This document shows positions 11,669 to 23,661 of a stretch of DNA of 64,000 nt, piece by piece. Position 1 is the first letter of the stretch. Every line of letters begins with the position of its first letter. Made by a program: the position numbers and the translations under genes. The notes under the pieces were generated by a model. The model was not told the origin of the DNA and made no database searches. It saw nothing but the letters and a program-made list of their open reading frames with translations. Source of the DNA: Paguma larvata (lineage: Eukaryota; Chordata; Mammalia; Carnivora; Viverridae); NCBI GenBank assembly GCA_030068075.1, contig CM057843.1, positions 41,113,832 through 41,177,831 of the forward strand. Reading direction: 5' to 3'.

Positions 11669-11838
11669 GCATGAGCAGGGGAGGGGCACAGACAGAGAGG
11701 GAGACACAGAATCTGAAACAGGCTCCAGGCTCTGAGCTGTCAGCACAGAGCCCGACGCGGGGCTCGAACTCGGGAACGGTGAGATCATGACCTGAGCTGA
11801 AGTCGGCCGCTTAACTGACTGAGCCGCCCAGGCGCCCC
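11603..11838 (-). mobile_element. SINEC, minus strand
   Basis: Perfect target duplication TCTCTTTTGTTTTAT at 11588-11602 and 11839-11853. Confidence 0.93.
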
Positions 11839-12536
11839 TCTCTTTTGTTTTATGATCCCAGGGCCGGGAGGGTCTTCCAGAACTACAGGGTCTAACCCTC
11901 CAATCATGGAGGGGAAACTGAGGCTTCTCAGAGAGGGCAAATGATTCGCCTGAACTTCTACGGGCCGAGTTGACCTGTGTCTCCCAGACTCCCTCTATCT
12001 TGTTTTTGTGGGCCCTGTCGTTTCCCAAGGGTCCTAAAGCTCCCAGAGGGCAGGCACATTTGCTCCATTCCCTCGAGAACACCCATGCTCTGCCCAGAGA
12101 AGAGCTTCCGGAGGAACGCGCAGACATGTGGGATGTGACCGGCCACAGCTGTCACTTGCACTCTTGTGTTCATGTGGCCCTGACTCTAGAGCAGGCAGAG
12201 AGGAACCCTGACCGGTCCAGGAAATCCGGGGCCTCATTTCCGGGTCCCAGCAGGGATGCGGCGGGGAGAGGATAGGCTTCCTTTTCAGCCATCCCCCTGG
12301 ACCTCCTGCTTTTCTTGCTGCTCGAGGGGTAAGAAGGTTCTACGTGAACCACCGTTCCAGGCTCCCCGGGGGGACCTGGGCTAAGAAGCATGGTCTTCTG
12401 GGCTAGGCAGTCTGGTCACCTGCTGTCCCTTAGCAAGTGCCAGGCTGCTGCGGGAGGCTCTTGGTAGACGCGGGAACTGGGACCTACAGACCAGAGGACT
12501 GACAGAGAAGCTGCTCTCTCTCTCTCCACCCCCCTT

Positions 12537-12700
12537 GTTTTAAGTTTATTTATTTTGAGAGAGAGAAAGAGAGAGAATCCCAAGCAGTCTTTGTGCTGTG
12601 AGCACAGAGCCCAACACGGGACTTGATCTCACAAACCATGAGATCACGACCCGAGCCGAGATCAAGAGTCAGACGCTTAACCCACTGAGCCACCCCGGCC
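12537..12700 (-). mobile_element. Older SINEC, minus strand
   Basis: TTAAGTTTATTTATTTTGAGAG tail to GAGCCACCCCGGCC head; diverged. Confidence 0.8.
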
Positions 12701-12783
12701 CGCTCTGCTCTTTCTCTTTCAGTACGTGTGTGTTAATGCACCATGACAAACTGTAGTAGTCACACCCAGGGGAGTCTATTTTT

Positions 12784-12965
12784 TTAATGGTTATTCATTT
12801 TTGAGAGGGGTTAGTGGGCAGAATGGGGGACAGAGGATCTGAAGCGGACTCTGTGCTGACAGCAGAGAGCCCGATGCCAGGCTCGAACCCTTGAGCTAGG
12901 AGATCATGACCCGAGCTGAAGTTGGACGATTAACCAACTAAGCCCCCCAGGCGCCCCCCCAGAAC
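12784..12965 (-). mobile_element. SINEC, minus strand
   Basis: Target duplication AGTCTATTTTT at 12773-12783 and 12966-12976. Confidence 0.87.
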
Positions 12966-12986
12966 AGTCTATTTTTAAACAAATTC

Positions 12987-13187
12987 GTGGGGCACCTGAG
13001 TGGCTCAGTCAGCAGAGTGTCTGACTCTTGATTTCGGCTCAGGTCATGATCTTGCAGTTTCGTGAGCTTGAGTCAGGTTCTACATGCTGACCCCGAGGAA
13101 CCTGCTTGGGATTCTCCCTCTCTCCCTTCACTCTCTGCCCCTCGCCCGTTCACGCTCTCTCTCTTTCTCACAATCAATACATTAAAA
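12987..13187 (+). mobile_element. SINEC, plus strand
   Basis: GGGGCACCTGAGTGGCTCAGTC head. The tail is abutted by the next SINE. Confidence 0.87.
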
Positions 13188-13197
13188 AAGAAATTCA

Positions 13198-13409
13198 GGG
13201 GCGCCTGGGTGGCTCAGTCGGTTAAGCGGCCGACTTCGGCTCAGGTCATGATCTCACGGTCTGTGAGTTCGGGCCCCACATCGGGCTCTGTGCTGATGGC
13301 TCATCAGAGCCTGGGGCCTGCTTCGGATTCTGTGTCTCCCTCTCTCTCTGCCCTTCCCCTGCTCAGGCTCTATCTCTATGTCTCTCAAAAATAAATAAAC
13401 GTTAAAAAA

Positions 13410-13440
<31 letters not shown>
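13198..13440 (+). mobile_element. Young SINEC with long A-tail
   Basis: Near-consensus copy inserted at the 3' end of the preceding SINE; duplication AAGAAATTCA at 13188-13197 and 13441-13450. The A-tail is about 35 bp, suggesting a recent insertion. Confidence 0.92.
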
Positions 13441-13442
<2 letters not shown>

Positions 13443-13940
13443 GAAATTCATAACTTACTCTATGAGCCATGATGCCGGCTTGCCCCAGGCTTGGCCATTG
13501 CTGCGTGTAGAGACAGGGGCCTGATCTCTGGTCCAGGAAGGCAGGAGCTGGGAGGCCTAGGAAGGGACAGAAGATGTTGAGGGCCAGGTAACACTCAAGT
13601 GAACGACTGAGGCCCTCACCTCCAGCCAGGCCTTCTTGGCTTTGGTTTTGGTTTTGTGAGTTCCAGCTCTAGAATCGTTGGCTCGCGGAGCTGGAAAAAT
13701 CCTCAGAAGTTGTCCCTGCAATCGTACCATTTTACAGACGAGGGAACTGGCCGAGGAGGGGCAGCTTGCCAGGCACCTACCTGTCTGTCACTCTTCCCCC
13801 AAACATCTCAGTCAAGATGCCCCTTCCTGGAGGCTGGCCTGAAAAAGCAGTTTCCTTCAGCCCCAGGCCCAGAAAAGAGGGCCCTAGGGGAGAGGAAGGA
13901 AGGGAAGGAAGAAGGAACTCCTTTTCCATCCTTCCCTTTC

Positions 13941-14159
13941 TTTTTTTTTTTTTTAAACGTTTTTATTTTATTTTTGAGAGACATAGAGACAGAGTATAAG
14001 CAGGGGAAGGGCAGAGAGAGGGAGATACAGAATCTGAAGCAGGCTCCAGGCTCTGAGCCGTCAGCACAGAGCTTGACGCGGGGCTCGAACTCACAGACCG
14101 TGAGATCATGACCTGAGCTGAAGCCGGCCGCTTAACCGACTGAGCCACCCATGTGCCCC
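13941..14159 (-). mobile_element. SINEC, minus strand
   Basis: Perfect target duplication CATCCTTCCCTTTC at 13927-13940 and 14160-14173. Confidence 0.93.
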
Positions 14160-14224
14160 CATCCTTCCCTTTCAACTGCACCTTGTTGGACCATCCAGAA
14201 ATCTCTAGCTGGAAAGAAGGGAAT

Positions 14225-14325
14225 CCAGTCCACCCCTCTCATCCTGCAGATAAAGAAACAGAGGCCCAGAGGGAGGAAGGGACTTGTTCAGGGTCCCACA
14301 GAGAGACCTGAGCCAAACTCAGGCA
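14225..14325 (-). repeat. MIR fragment
   Basis: CTGCAGATAAAGAAACAGAGG to CAGGGTCCCACAG. Confidence 0.45.
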
Positions 14326-15257
14326 TCCCGGGGCGGTTTTCATTATATTCCGCATAACAACTCGGTCCTCAGTGACCGGCCTTTGCTTTGTGCCTCAGGG
14401 CACACGAATTGTTTGCCCTGAAATAAACTCTGCTGGCTCTAGAACACATTGTAAACAGCCCAAGGGCAGGACTGGACCTTAAAGCATCTCAAGGAATGAA
14501 GGTCCAGCCCAAACTTTGAAGTCCGGCTTTATGCTGGATGTGGTCACATTCGCCATCACGTCTAATTTGGAATTCACAGAATGCCAGACCTGAAAGAGAC
14601 CTCAGAGGACAGAAGTCCAAGTCCCGCTTCCCCGATAAGGACACGAAGGTCCAGAGGGAAAATGACTCATCCAGCAACACACCGGGGTAGAGCCGATCGT
14701 CGGCCCCAGATTGTCTCACTTCCTGTCCTGTTTTCTTATTTTTTCGTGCAGTGCCCTCAGTACTTTGCACTGTGTTGGCCTCACAACCTTTCGGTAGGCT
14801 CCAGAAGTTCTTGCCGGATGGAATGGAAACGAGATGCCTTACGGACAAGTCACCCTTGGTAATTGACAAAAGACTTAAAGAATGCACGTTTCCTTTGATA
14901 AATATCTAGTAAATACCTCTTGCCTGGGCTTATCAGCTCAGCGGTCCCTTGTTCTATAATATTTTCTGCCCGAGGCTATATTTAGGCACTATTGGACTCT
15001 TTTCACCCCAGGCACTCTTCGGAGGCCAGCAAGCCCATTTTAGTGCTACTCCACCACAGACTGGAGCTGTGGGCGAGACCACCCTGGCCAGAGCCTCTGG
15101 ACTCCGGGCCACGGATCTGAGGATTTCCACTGCGTACGAAATTCCGGGCGTGAGTTTGGAAGTAAGGGCACCCTGGAACTGGGTTCCCTGTTTGTTCCCC
15201 AGGCGGTGCTAACTTTATCTTCTGAAATTTGTTTTCTTTTTCTTGATTTTATGTTTA

Positions 15258-15348
15258 AGTAATCCTGACACCCAACAACGGGGCTTGAACTCACAACCCT
15301 GAGATCAGGAGTCACAGGCTGTACCCACGGAGCCGGCCAGGTGCCCCA
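15258..15348 (-). mobile_element. SINEC fragment
   Basis: Only the head half remains (GGGGCTTGAACTCACAACCC to GGCCAGGTGCCCC). Confidence 0.7.
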
Positions 15349-15786
15349 GGCGAGGCTAGCTTTGGAGGGCCTAGGCCTGGGTGAGCGAGAGGGAGTGTGG
15401 CGGCAGTGGGTGCTATCAGTTCGGGAGTGTCCAGCGGGCAGGGAGGAAGCTTGTTCTCTCTCGTGTCCCGGGTCCCGGCAGGATGCTTCTCAGGATTCCA
15501 GATGGGAGTTGCAACTCCTGGAGCCTTTAGCACCGTTGTTTGCCCTCCTTCTTCTCCCCCGATGCCTTCTTCTTAAAGTCCGGCAGGGCTGCCGACCCAT
15601 CGGGCTGTAGGTTACACGTCCAGCTCTCCTCCAGGACTGAGTTCCTTCCTACCAAGAGGCCAAATTCACTATCGGATTCCAGGTGCAGAAGTTCCCTAAC
15701 CGGCTACGAGATCCTATCTGCAGGCTCGCTCTACATTGGGAAACTGAGGCAGCGTTGAAGGAGACAGACCCCCTATCCCTGTTTTT

Positions 15787-15999
15787 TTTTTTTTTAATTT
15801 GTTTCAATTTTTATTCATTTTTGAGAGGCAGAGTGTGAGTGGGGGAGAGGCAGAGAGAGAGGGAGACACAGAATCCGAAGCAGGCTCCAGGCTCTGAGCT
15901 ATCAGCACAGAGCCCGATGTGGGGCTTGAACTCACAGACGGTGAGATTATGACCTGAGCTGAAGTCAGATGCTCAACCGACTGAGCCACCTAGGTGCCC
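15787..15999 (-). mobile_element. SINEC, minus strand
   Basis: Target duplication CCCTATCCCTGTTTTT at 15771-15786 and 16000-16015. Confidence 0.93.
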
Positions 16000-16344
16000 C
16001 CCTATCCCTGTTTTTGAGGTGGATGGTCTTAGCGAGGGCCTACTCTAAGGACTCATAACAAAAGCCGGTTTTAGTCTCTGTGAGGAACTCTAAGTTCCTT
16101 AAAGGCAAATTCATTTCTATATCCCCAGCACCTACCACGGGTGCTCAAAACCACAGGTAGAGTGAGCGCGGGATTATTTAACCCCCACTTGCCTGAGAAG
16201 GGGAAACCCCAGGGCTCATCAGGGCTCCACATGGTGAATTCTTATAACTCCTGGGGCATTTGGCCCCTGGGGGGGGGACTGAGGTGATAATCTCAGGGGC
16301 ATCTGGAGGAGATGCCTAGAGCGCTGGGAGTCCAGACCCTTCAG

Positions 16345-16480
16345 GCCCTGTCCTTTGTATTCGGGAGACAGACAGACCTGAGTTTGAACCCCAGTTCTTG
16401 CTTGCGTGAACTCCGTGACTTTGGGCAAGTTATTCAGCTTCGCGGAGCCTCGGTCCCCTCATCTACGGAACGGGAAGTGG
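16345..16480 (+). repeat. MIR fragment
   Basis: CCTGAGTTTGAACCCCAG to TGGGCAAGTTATTCAGC. Confidence 0.55.
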
Positions 16481-16925
16481 CTAGTCAAGGGGCTCTGTTT
16501 CAGGCATTGACTTCTCTCATCCCACATGGGGAGATTCTTTCCCCATGTTCTGAGAGAAGAAATTCCAGAGCCTTCGGCATCCCGAGGTCTTGACCGAGCA
16601 CCTGCTCTGTGCAGGGTGAAGTGCTAGGTGCCGGAAAAGCGAAAGGGAATAGGATCTTATCTCTTTTCTCGAGTGGCTCATACTCTGTTTGGGTAGGCAA
16701 AACATACGCACCGGGAAAGCAAAATCCCAAGCCAACCCAACCCAACCGCCCTAGAGACAACGTAAGGTTGATCAAGCATAACAGCAAATGGGTGGTGTCA
16801 TCTTTATGGGGCGGAGGCAAGAGGATCTCTGTCTTGGAGTGACAGGGGATGACCTCGTGGCGGTGGTCTTTCTGCTCAGAGTCCATCGTCCGGTCAGAAT
16901 GTGCTCCCTTTGGCTTAATTTTTTT

Positions 16926-16935
16926 TAATATTTAT

Positions 16936-16970
<35 letters not shown>

Positions 16971-17127
16971 TGGGGGAGGGGCAGATAGAGAGAGGGAGAG
17001 AGAGAATCCCAAGCAGGCTCCCAGCTGTCAGTGCAGAGCCCCATGTGGGGCACAGTCTCATGAACCGTGAGATCATGACCTGATCAAGAGTCTGATGGCT
17101 TGGCTGACTGAGCCACCCAGGCGCCCC
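16926..17127 (-). mobile_element. SINEC, minus strand
   Basis: GAGA repeat then near-complete body ending GAGCCACCCAGGCGCCCC. Flanks share GCTTAAT. Confidence 0.87.
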
Positions 17128-17149
17128 AGCTTAATCTTTTCATACTCAT

Positions 17150-17600
17150 TCATTTCGCTCAACAAATATTCATGAAGCCTTTTCGTTGCTGTTCCAGGCA
17201 CTGTGCTGAGAGGAGATGTGGGGTGTCTGCACTCAGGAAGCTTCCAGTTTAGAGGAAGACATGGACACTGAACCAATAATGCCATAAATAGGTGTATATT
17301 GGCAAGGCGCTATCAGGGTCAGTTAAAGCATACATAAGAAGAGGAATTGATTTAGCTAAAGAACCAAAGAAGGCCACTTTCAGGAAGTGATATTTAATTG
17401 AGTTCTATGGATGAGTAAGAGTAGGCCGGGCAAAGAGAAGAAGGGAGCGGAGCATTCCAGAAAAAAAAAAAAAAAAAGTGTATGCAAAGGCCCTGAGGAG
17501 CAAGGGGCACACAGTTCAAGGACAAACGAGAAAGCCAGCTAAAGGAAGAAAGGTGAGGTGGGTAGGGACCAGATCGTGTAGAAGCTTCTAGGCTGTTTGC
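17150..17600 (+). repeat. L2-like ancient repeat
   Basis: CAACAAATATTCATGAAGCC, AGGCACTGTGCTGAG, GCAAAGGCCCTGAGG and CCAGATCGTGTAG follow a common old mammalian repeat order. It carries an A-run (17461-17477). Probably continues at 18030-18080 beyond later insertions. Confidence 0.4.
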
Positions 17601-17797
17601 TTTTTCTCCAAGTATGAAGGCAGGACTGTCTGCAGCAAAATCCCCTGGGCTACTTATTAAAAGTGAATATTTGTGGGTCCCATCCCCCCTGAAAAAGGTA
17701 ATTTGTAGGTACCCTAAGTTTGGAAACCACTCTTCTGGGCCAGATACAGCTTTCAGGGACAAAATTGGAGCCCTCCCTCTATTAGATTTGTGTTCTA

Positions 17798-18015
17798 GGG
17801 GCGCCTGGGTGGCTCAGTTGGTTAAGCGTCCGACTCCAGCTCAGGTCATGATCTTGCGGTTTGTGAGTTCGAGCCCCGCGTCGGGCTCTGTGCTGACAGC
17901 TCAGAGCCTGGAGCCTGCTTCGGATTCTGTGTCTCCCCCTCTCTCTGCCCTTCCCATGCTCATGCTCTCTCTCTGTCTCTAATAAATAAAAAACATTAAA
18001 AATTAAAAAAAAAAA
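17798..18015 (+). mobile_element. Young SINEC, plus strand
   Basis: Perfect 14-bp duplication AGATTTGTGTTCTA at 17784-17797 and 18016-18029. Confidence 0.94.
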
Positions 18016-18439
18016 AGATTTGTGTTCTAAAAGGGTCACCCTGGCTTTGGAAGAACACTAGGACCTGTCGTGGAGGCAGCCAGTATTTCAGGGGAGGTAG
18101 GATTTATTTTAGACCGAGGGGTGGGGTTAGAGCTGGGTCAGAGTGGACCGATTTGCCAGGTACTTTGTAGGAAGAACCTTTATCATTCTTTCCAGAAACA
18201 TTTATTCAGGTCATTTACTTTTTCTGGTTAAGTAACACGTGATTGTTGCAAAACTTCAGATATACAGAAAAAGATGAAGAAAGCGAAGGGAAGTATTTAG
18301 GTATCTCTTATTTTAGGCTTTTTTTATATGCCTACGTATCCAGACATAGGGATCTAGTTTGTTGTTTACAATAATGAAACGATTCTGTAAGGCCTGATCC
18401 ATGATTTTCAAGAAAACAATGTATCGTTTCAGGTCAGCA

Positions 18440-18650
18440 TGGACAGATATAATTTTTAAGGCCTGGATGGTGTTCTGCTTAGTGGACGTACACTAGTTTA
18501 TTTGCCAGTCCCCTACAGATGACAATTCAGGTTCTTTCCAACTTTTCACATTTTTATCAAGAACCTCTTCATACTTATTTTTGAACACAACGCTCCTTTC
18601 CTTAGAAAAAACTCTCGTTAGTGAAATTACTGGTCATTGACAAACTGTCT
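18440..18650 (+). repeat. Old L1-like relic
   Basis: TGCCAGTCCCCTACAGATG, TTCAGGTTCTTTCCAAC and GTGAAATTACTGG resemble the 3' part of old L1 elements. Confidence 0.35.
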
Positions 18651-19071
18651 AGGTTTAATTACACATACTCATAGAGCGTCCTAGGCGGGAGTGGTAGAGG
18701 ATGGCATCAAAGTCAGGAACCGGAAGTCTTCCTTTCGAAGGCCTTGAACTCTTAGAGCCATACTCTGCCTTTCCCAGTCTCTCCTTTCCCTGGCAACGAT
18801 GCAGTGCGTGCGGTGGGATCTGGCCATCCGCCTCCTCCCTGGCCTCCAGCCTAGCGAGGTGGGGTCTCGGCGGCCCTCCCAGTCCCTAGCAATCCATCTC
18901 CAGTTGCCCTCCCCCACCGCGGGAGGACGGGTTAGGGAGAAGCTCAGGCAGGCAACGATTGCACCATCCACGGTTTGAAAAGGAAGTCGAGGAAGCGCAG
19001 GGAGGCAAGTCGAGCGTCCCAACGGCCGGGGCCCAGCAGTCAGACCGGGTCCCCCGCAGCGCTCCTTCCAC

Positions 19072-19103
19072 CGCTTGTCGCAGGGTTCGCTTGTCGCAGG
19101 GTT
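19072..19103. repeat. 16-bp tandem duplication
   Basis: CGCTTGTCGCAGGGTT occurs twice without a gap (19072-19087, 19088-19103), about 180 bp upstream of the HDAC5 core promoter. Confidence 0.9.
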
Positions 19104-19259
19104 CGGATCCTTTGCCGTTCATCCCCTCCCCAAGCCCAAGCCTTTGCTGGGTGCCGGCCCTTTAAGAAGCTATCCCGGTGGCGCTGCTGGCCCCGCCCGG
19201 CGGGGAGGGCCGACAGGGAGGGGAGGAGTTGGTGGTGGCAGAAGCAGGGGTGTTGGGGA

Positions 19260-19330
19260 AGGGGGGGGGGGTCTGGGTCTATTTTTAGCTCTGGGTCGGG
19301 TCACGTGACGGGAGTGACGTCTCCGAATGT
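19260..19330 (+). promoter_or_regulatory. HDAC5: HDAC5 core promoter: MEF2/TATA-like, CLEAR E-box, CRE-like
   Basis: Within 42 bp lie CTATTTTTAG (19279-19288, an exact MEF2 consensus at a TATA-like position), GTCACGTGAC (19300-19309, the palindromic USF/TFEB type E-box) and TGACGTCT (19315-19322, a CRE with one mismatch). This block heads the CpG island just before exon 1. The motifs are read directly; factor binding is inference. Confidence 0.7.
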
Positions 19331-19466
19331 TGTTGTTGGTGGCGGCGGCGAGCGGAGCCGGAGGAGCCGCCGCAAAGATGGAGGAGCCGTCGAGGAGGCG
19401 CTGCCGCTGCTGCCGCCGCCGCTGCTGCCGCCGCCGCCCGCGAAGCCGGAGCTCGAGCCGCAGGGG
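19310..19466 (+). other. HDAC5: HDAC5 exon 1 (noncoding leader)
   Basis: CpG-island exon ending at a strong donor, GG|GTGAGC, at 19466/19467. The transcription start is estimated from the promoter motifs. It contains two in-frame upstream ATGs (19327 and 19378) opening a frame rich in Arg and Cys that runs through the donor. Confidence 0.6.
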
Positions 19467-22400
19467 GTGAGCCCGCCGAACCGCCCCGGATCCCGTCTCC
19501 CCCGGGTGCCCGCGACCCGAGGCGGCGCCCCCTCCTCCTGCCGTCGCTGCCCGCGGGCTCCCCGCGCGCGCGAGCCGAGCTCCGCGCCCCCGTTCCTTCC
19601 TCCCGGCTCCCGGTGCCAGGCGGCGCCCACCCCACCCCCCCGCCCGGGAGCCTCGCCAGCCCGGGAGCCCGGCCTCGGGGTTATTGCGCGCGCGCCCCTC
19701 CCCGCCACTCCCGTGCAGGGGCGCGTTCCCTGCAGGTGAGGGAGGGGCCCGCCTTCCCGCGACCCGCACCCCCAAATGGCCCGGAGACCAGCCGGGGCTT
19801 CCCGATTTGCCCCTGCCCAGGCGGCGCGTGTTGCGTTGCAGAGCGATTTGAGCCCTGCGCCCGGATTCTATGCAGACCCGTCTTCGCTGGACACTCCTTT
19901 CTTGGTACTCTGAGGTGAGGGGCGCTGCCCACCCCACAGCGCTCCCTAGGAACGCATCCTTGATTTTGTGTCCTTGACTTCCGTGCATGAGGAGGGGGCC
20001 TGTGGGCCCACCTTACTTCGCTCTCCCATTATTCTCACCCCCTCCCCCGTGAGGCGTTATTGCGTTTGTTCCCACCCTCTCCTCTGTCTGACACCCTGGA
20101 GCCCGAGAGAGATGAAAGCTATCCTCCTTCCTGTCTGGGGTGGATGCCCCCCATTTTTAATCCTGGGTCTGTAGCTCATAGAGGCAGGGTCCACTCTTGC
20201 CTTTTAACTTGAGGAAGGCTGCCTCCCTACCCCACCCTTCTCTGGGACCCTAGGGAAGATGAGAACTGGCTGGGTGATAAGGAATTAATTTGGGAGTCTG
20301 GTTGTTGGGGGGAGAAGAGGGGAAGGTGGGGATGCCTCATTTGGGGGAAGAGGTGACCATCCGATCCCTCCACTGTCGGCCTTCTGAGATGAGGTGTGTC
20401 CCCAAAGAGGAAGGGTAGTAGCTGCAGTTACTTTTGGGGAGGGGGTGCTCAAGAGACCCAGCACCCCGACAGTGATCACTGTGCTTCTAGGGCCTGGGAT
20501 TCGTTTTGGCAATTTGGGGTGATGATGGTGATGCTCGGCTTCACCTGAGACGGGAGGACGGTTCCAGATCTGAGGAACAAAAGGAGGCAGGGGATGGGAG
20601 ACCCAGGAGGCTGGGCCAGAGGGGCTCCTGGCCAGACTGCCCTGCAGGACAGGAGCTGGAGACTGGGTCTTGCCCTGGACCTCGTCAGGTTCAAAGGACT
20701 TAGGCAGAGAGGGTCCTCAGTCCGAGTTCAGGTACGAGGGCCCTGGAGCCTGTGCTGGCTGTCGAGGGGCTGGGCTGGGCTGGGCTGGGGACGGTGGGCG
20801 AGCCATGTTGGGGGCTGCCTACTTCTTCGTTTCAGTCTCCTCTCCTTCCTCTCCTTCCTAATCACAAAGCTTGGGACACCCCGGTTTGCCCCCTGCCCCC
20901 TTCGAATCCTCCTCTTTGCTCTGTCTCCCCTTGGACGGAAATGTGGACTCTGTCTTGACAAGGCAGGCGGAGGTCTCTCTGAGTTAGAGGGGTGGGCCTC
21001 CAGTATCCCCACTCTGTCCCGTGTATGCGTGCCAGGGGCCAGAGAGACGGAGGCCAGGTGTAAGTTACTTGGGGGCAAGAATGGAGGCCACGTTAGTTAG
21101 CTCTGCGCCAGCCTTCCCTTCCTCCCCAGTCTGTCCTCCTCCCCAGTAGCTGGCCCTAGTAATGGAGGTGGGGGGGCAGCCGTACCACGTGCCCCACCCA
21201 CTCCAAGTAGCGGCAGAGACAAAGGTTTGCTTTCCTTTCCCTAGGGGTGGCATCTTAGCGGTGTGTTTAGAAATGGGGTCTGGGGAGGGGGGGTGTAGTG
21301 TGTGTTTCTGCATAAGGGGGAGGGGATCCGCTAGAGGAGCTGGGGGGGGGAGTGCAGTCGGTGCCGAAATACCAGCTGCTCTTTAATAATTAATTCTTCC
21401 TACTCACATCCCTTTGAGGAGGGATGTCTGGAACACAGCATCAGGCTCAGCCAGCCTGCTAGAGGACGCACTCCTGTTGGGGGGGGTGGGGGAGAGACTG
21501 CGAGGGGGGGCGGTTCTTGGCATTTTTGGAGCACTGTCGCTTGCTCATGAATGAAAACCTGATGCAGCCCATGAGGGGGCCTATTGTAGTCGACTTTGGC
21601 TAATTAAACTTTCTCTGCCTTTCTTCTCCCCTGCCCCACCTCACCCCAGCCCCCCCCCCGCCTCGGCCCTTTCTTGAATGGGGACCCTGTCTGGTAGGGC
21701 TGGGGAGGGGGGCATCGGTCTGCCTGAGGTTTTAGGGCAAACAGACCCGGTCTTCTGCCCTCTGCCTCCACCACCTCCCTCCCTCCCCTCTCATCCCCCC
21801 CCCCCTTTTTTTTTCTAGAAATAGCAGCCTCCTCCATCTGGCTTGTGCAGATGCCTGGAGCTGCGTCTGAGCAGACAAACAGAAATGGGCCGATTGCAAA
21901 AATGAATTTGTCAGCCTGGTGCCTTTTTTCCTTTCCTGTTCGCTCCCCCTTCCCTTAGTTTGGGGCCTGGAGATCCAAGTCAGCCACCCCTCCCTGGCTC
22001 TGATAATCCGGGGTTTCTGGTGGGCCAGCTTGGGGGAGGCACGAGGCGGAGGAAGCTCTTGGAGGCCAGGGAAAGTGGTCTGCCATGGCCTCAGTGGGCA
22101 GGGGTCAAGATCATAGGTCTTTTGTGCCGTGGGATGGGATGTCTGGGCTTGCAGCTTTCTGATGAGGTCTTTGCAACCGATCTCAGCTTCTGGGCGATTC
22201 TCAGGCTCACAGGGTTTGGTTCAGACAGCTCACCCAGCTGTCTGTGACCTGGGGAGGGGACCCCAGGCTGCAGCGCTCGGGACCTGGGAGAAGGCTGCGT
22301 GGTGCTGCTGGAGTCCAGGTTCCAGTGAGGCCAAGCCGTCGAAGGCGCACCTGACTCCCCAGGAATTCTGAGGGAGTTGTTTGAGGGACAGATCCCTGCA

Positions 22401-23609
22401 GGGCAGCACCGTGAACTTGTGGCCTTTGGGTCATTACATTGCTCCATGTCTCCCTTATTTGTCTGCCCTTCTCCTCCCACCCTCTGCCGGAGTTTTTATT
22501 ACTCATGAATGGGGTGGGGGAGTCTTTGCCCTGCCTCCCTTGGGCTAGCCATGAGCTCGCAGGGTGAGGCGCGGCCGGTTTCCCTCATTCCACGCTCTGC
22601 CTTCCTGGCCGCAGGTGGGAGGTGGGCTTGGATCTTGGAGTGGGACAGAGGCCTGACTGCAGGTGAGAGATGACGGGATGGAGACTGAGCTCTGGGGTCT
22701 GCCTGCTAATGACATCACGGAAGCCAGGCTGCGCACTGGTTAGTCGTCAACGTGTTCTGTCGTCCAGAAGTGACACCGCTCTTGGTCCCTGACTGCCCGC
22801 CAAGACCCTCGTATGACTATAGCCAACAGTGGCATTTTTGCAGCAGCGGAGGGACCAAAGAGCCGGCTGTTAACCATCCCCTGTCCTTTCCCCTTCATGC
22901 CCCGCCCCAGACAAGAATCTTTGCCTGTCCGGATCAGGCAGCGAACTCTGCTTTGTTTCCCAGGGAGGCCCCTGTTCACTCGGGAGGCTTGATAGAGGTG
23001 TTGGCAGACACCCTCCGCAGGTGGACAGGGGCCCAGGGGTCCTGCTGCGTCCGGCAGGCTGGGGAGGAGTGAGGCCTGATGGAGTCCTGAGCCCAGTGGA
23101 ATTCTAGGAGCCCCTCCCTTCCGCCCCTCTCCAGGGGGTGAAGACCTGGGGCGGGGGCTCAGAGTTGCTCTTAACTTCATTTTTGTAGCACCGGTGAGGC
23201 CCCGCCCCTTCTGAGTGTGCCCTGTTGTGGAGGTGCCTTTCACTGAGGAGATGGGCTGGGCCCCTCGGGCTGCTGGGAATCGTGGGAATTTCTGAACGTG
23301 TGTTCCCCAGCCCACGGGAAAGGGTGTGAGCAAGACTGGGCGCCAGCCCTGGGGTGGGCACGGGCTGAGCTGCCTGCCCACGCGGGCCCTGCCAGGGCAC
23401 CAGCAGCCCCACCTGCCCACATTCCTGAGCTTGGCCTGCGCCCTGCGCAGCCTCCTTTGTCCTTGCCCCACATCTGCGGCTGCTGGGAACAATTCGGCCC
23501 CTTCACTCTGCCTCCTCCTAACTCCCCATCTGAGTGCACCTTTCTTTAGCTCAGGATCCAAACCTCGTGAATGAAAGCAGGGGGCAGCAGGCCTAGGAAG
23601 ACTTGAGGT

Positions 23610-23661
<52 letters not shown>

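Larger units (their letters stand above)
3271..19200. other. HROB-HDAC5 intergenic region
   Basis: About 16 kb without a supportable gene. The open frames in it lack splice continuity or fall in SINEs. Contents: about eighteen carnivore SINEs or fragments (listed separately), several MIRs, an L2-like and an L1-like relic, and GC-rich unique stretches at 5.0-6.4 kb, 7.7-8.8 kb and 18.7-19.2 kb. The 7.7-8.8 kb stretch has two AP-1 motifs. Confidence 0.6.
18940..19780 (+). promoter_or_regulatory. HDAC5: HDAC5 CpG island
   Basis: Very CG-dense block (CCG/CGG runs, GCGCGCGCGAG) spanning promoter, exon 1 and the start of intron 1. Its location about 5.5 kb upstream of the ATG exon fits the usual HDAC5 layout. 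Confidence 0.85.

Noticed and set aside
447..18029. tRNA-like A/B-box sequences in many copies
   Set aside because: They are the tRNA-derived heads of SINEs, with mutated arms and SINE bodies attached, not functional tRNA genes.
18975..19988. Long open frames on both strands over the HDAC5 CpG island
   Set aside because: Stop codons are rare in such CG-rich DNA, and overlapping frames on both strands cannot all be genes. Only the ATG-started upstream ORF with splice continuity was kept as a candidate.
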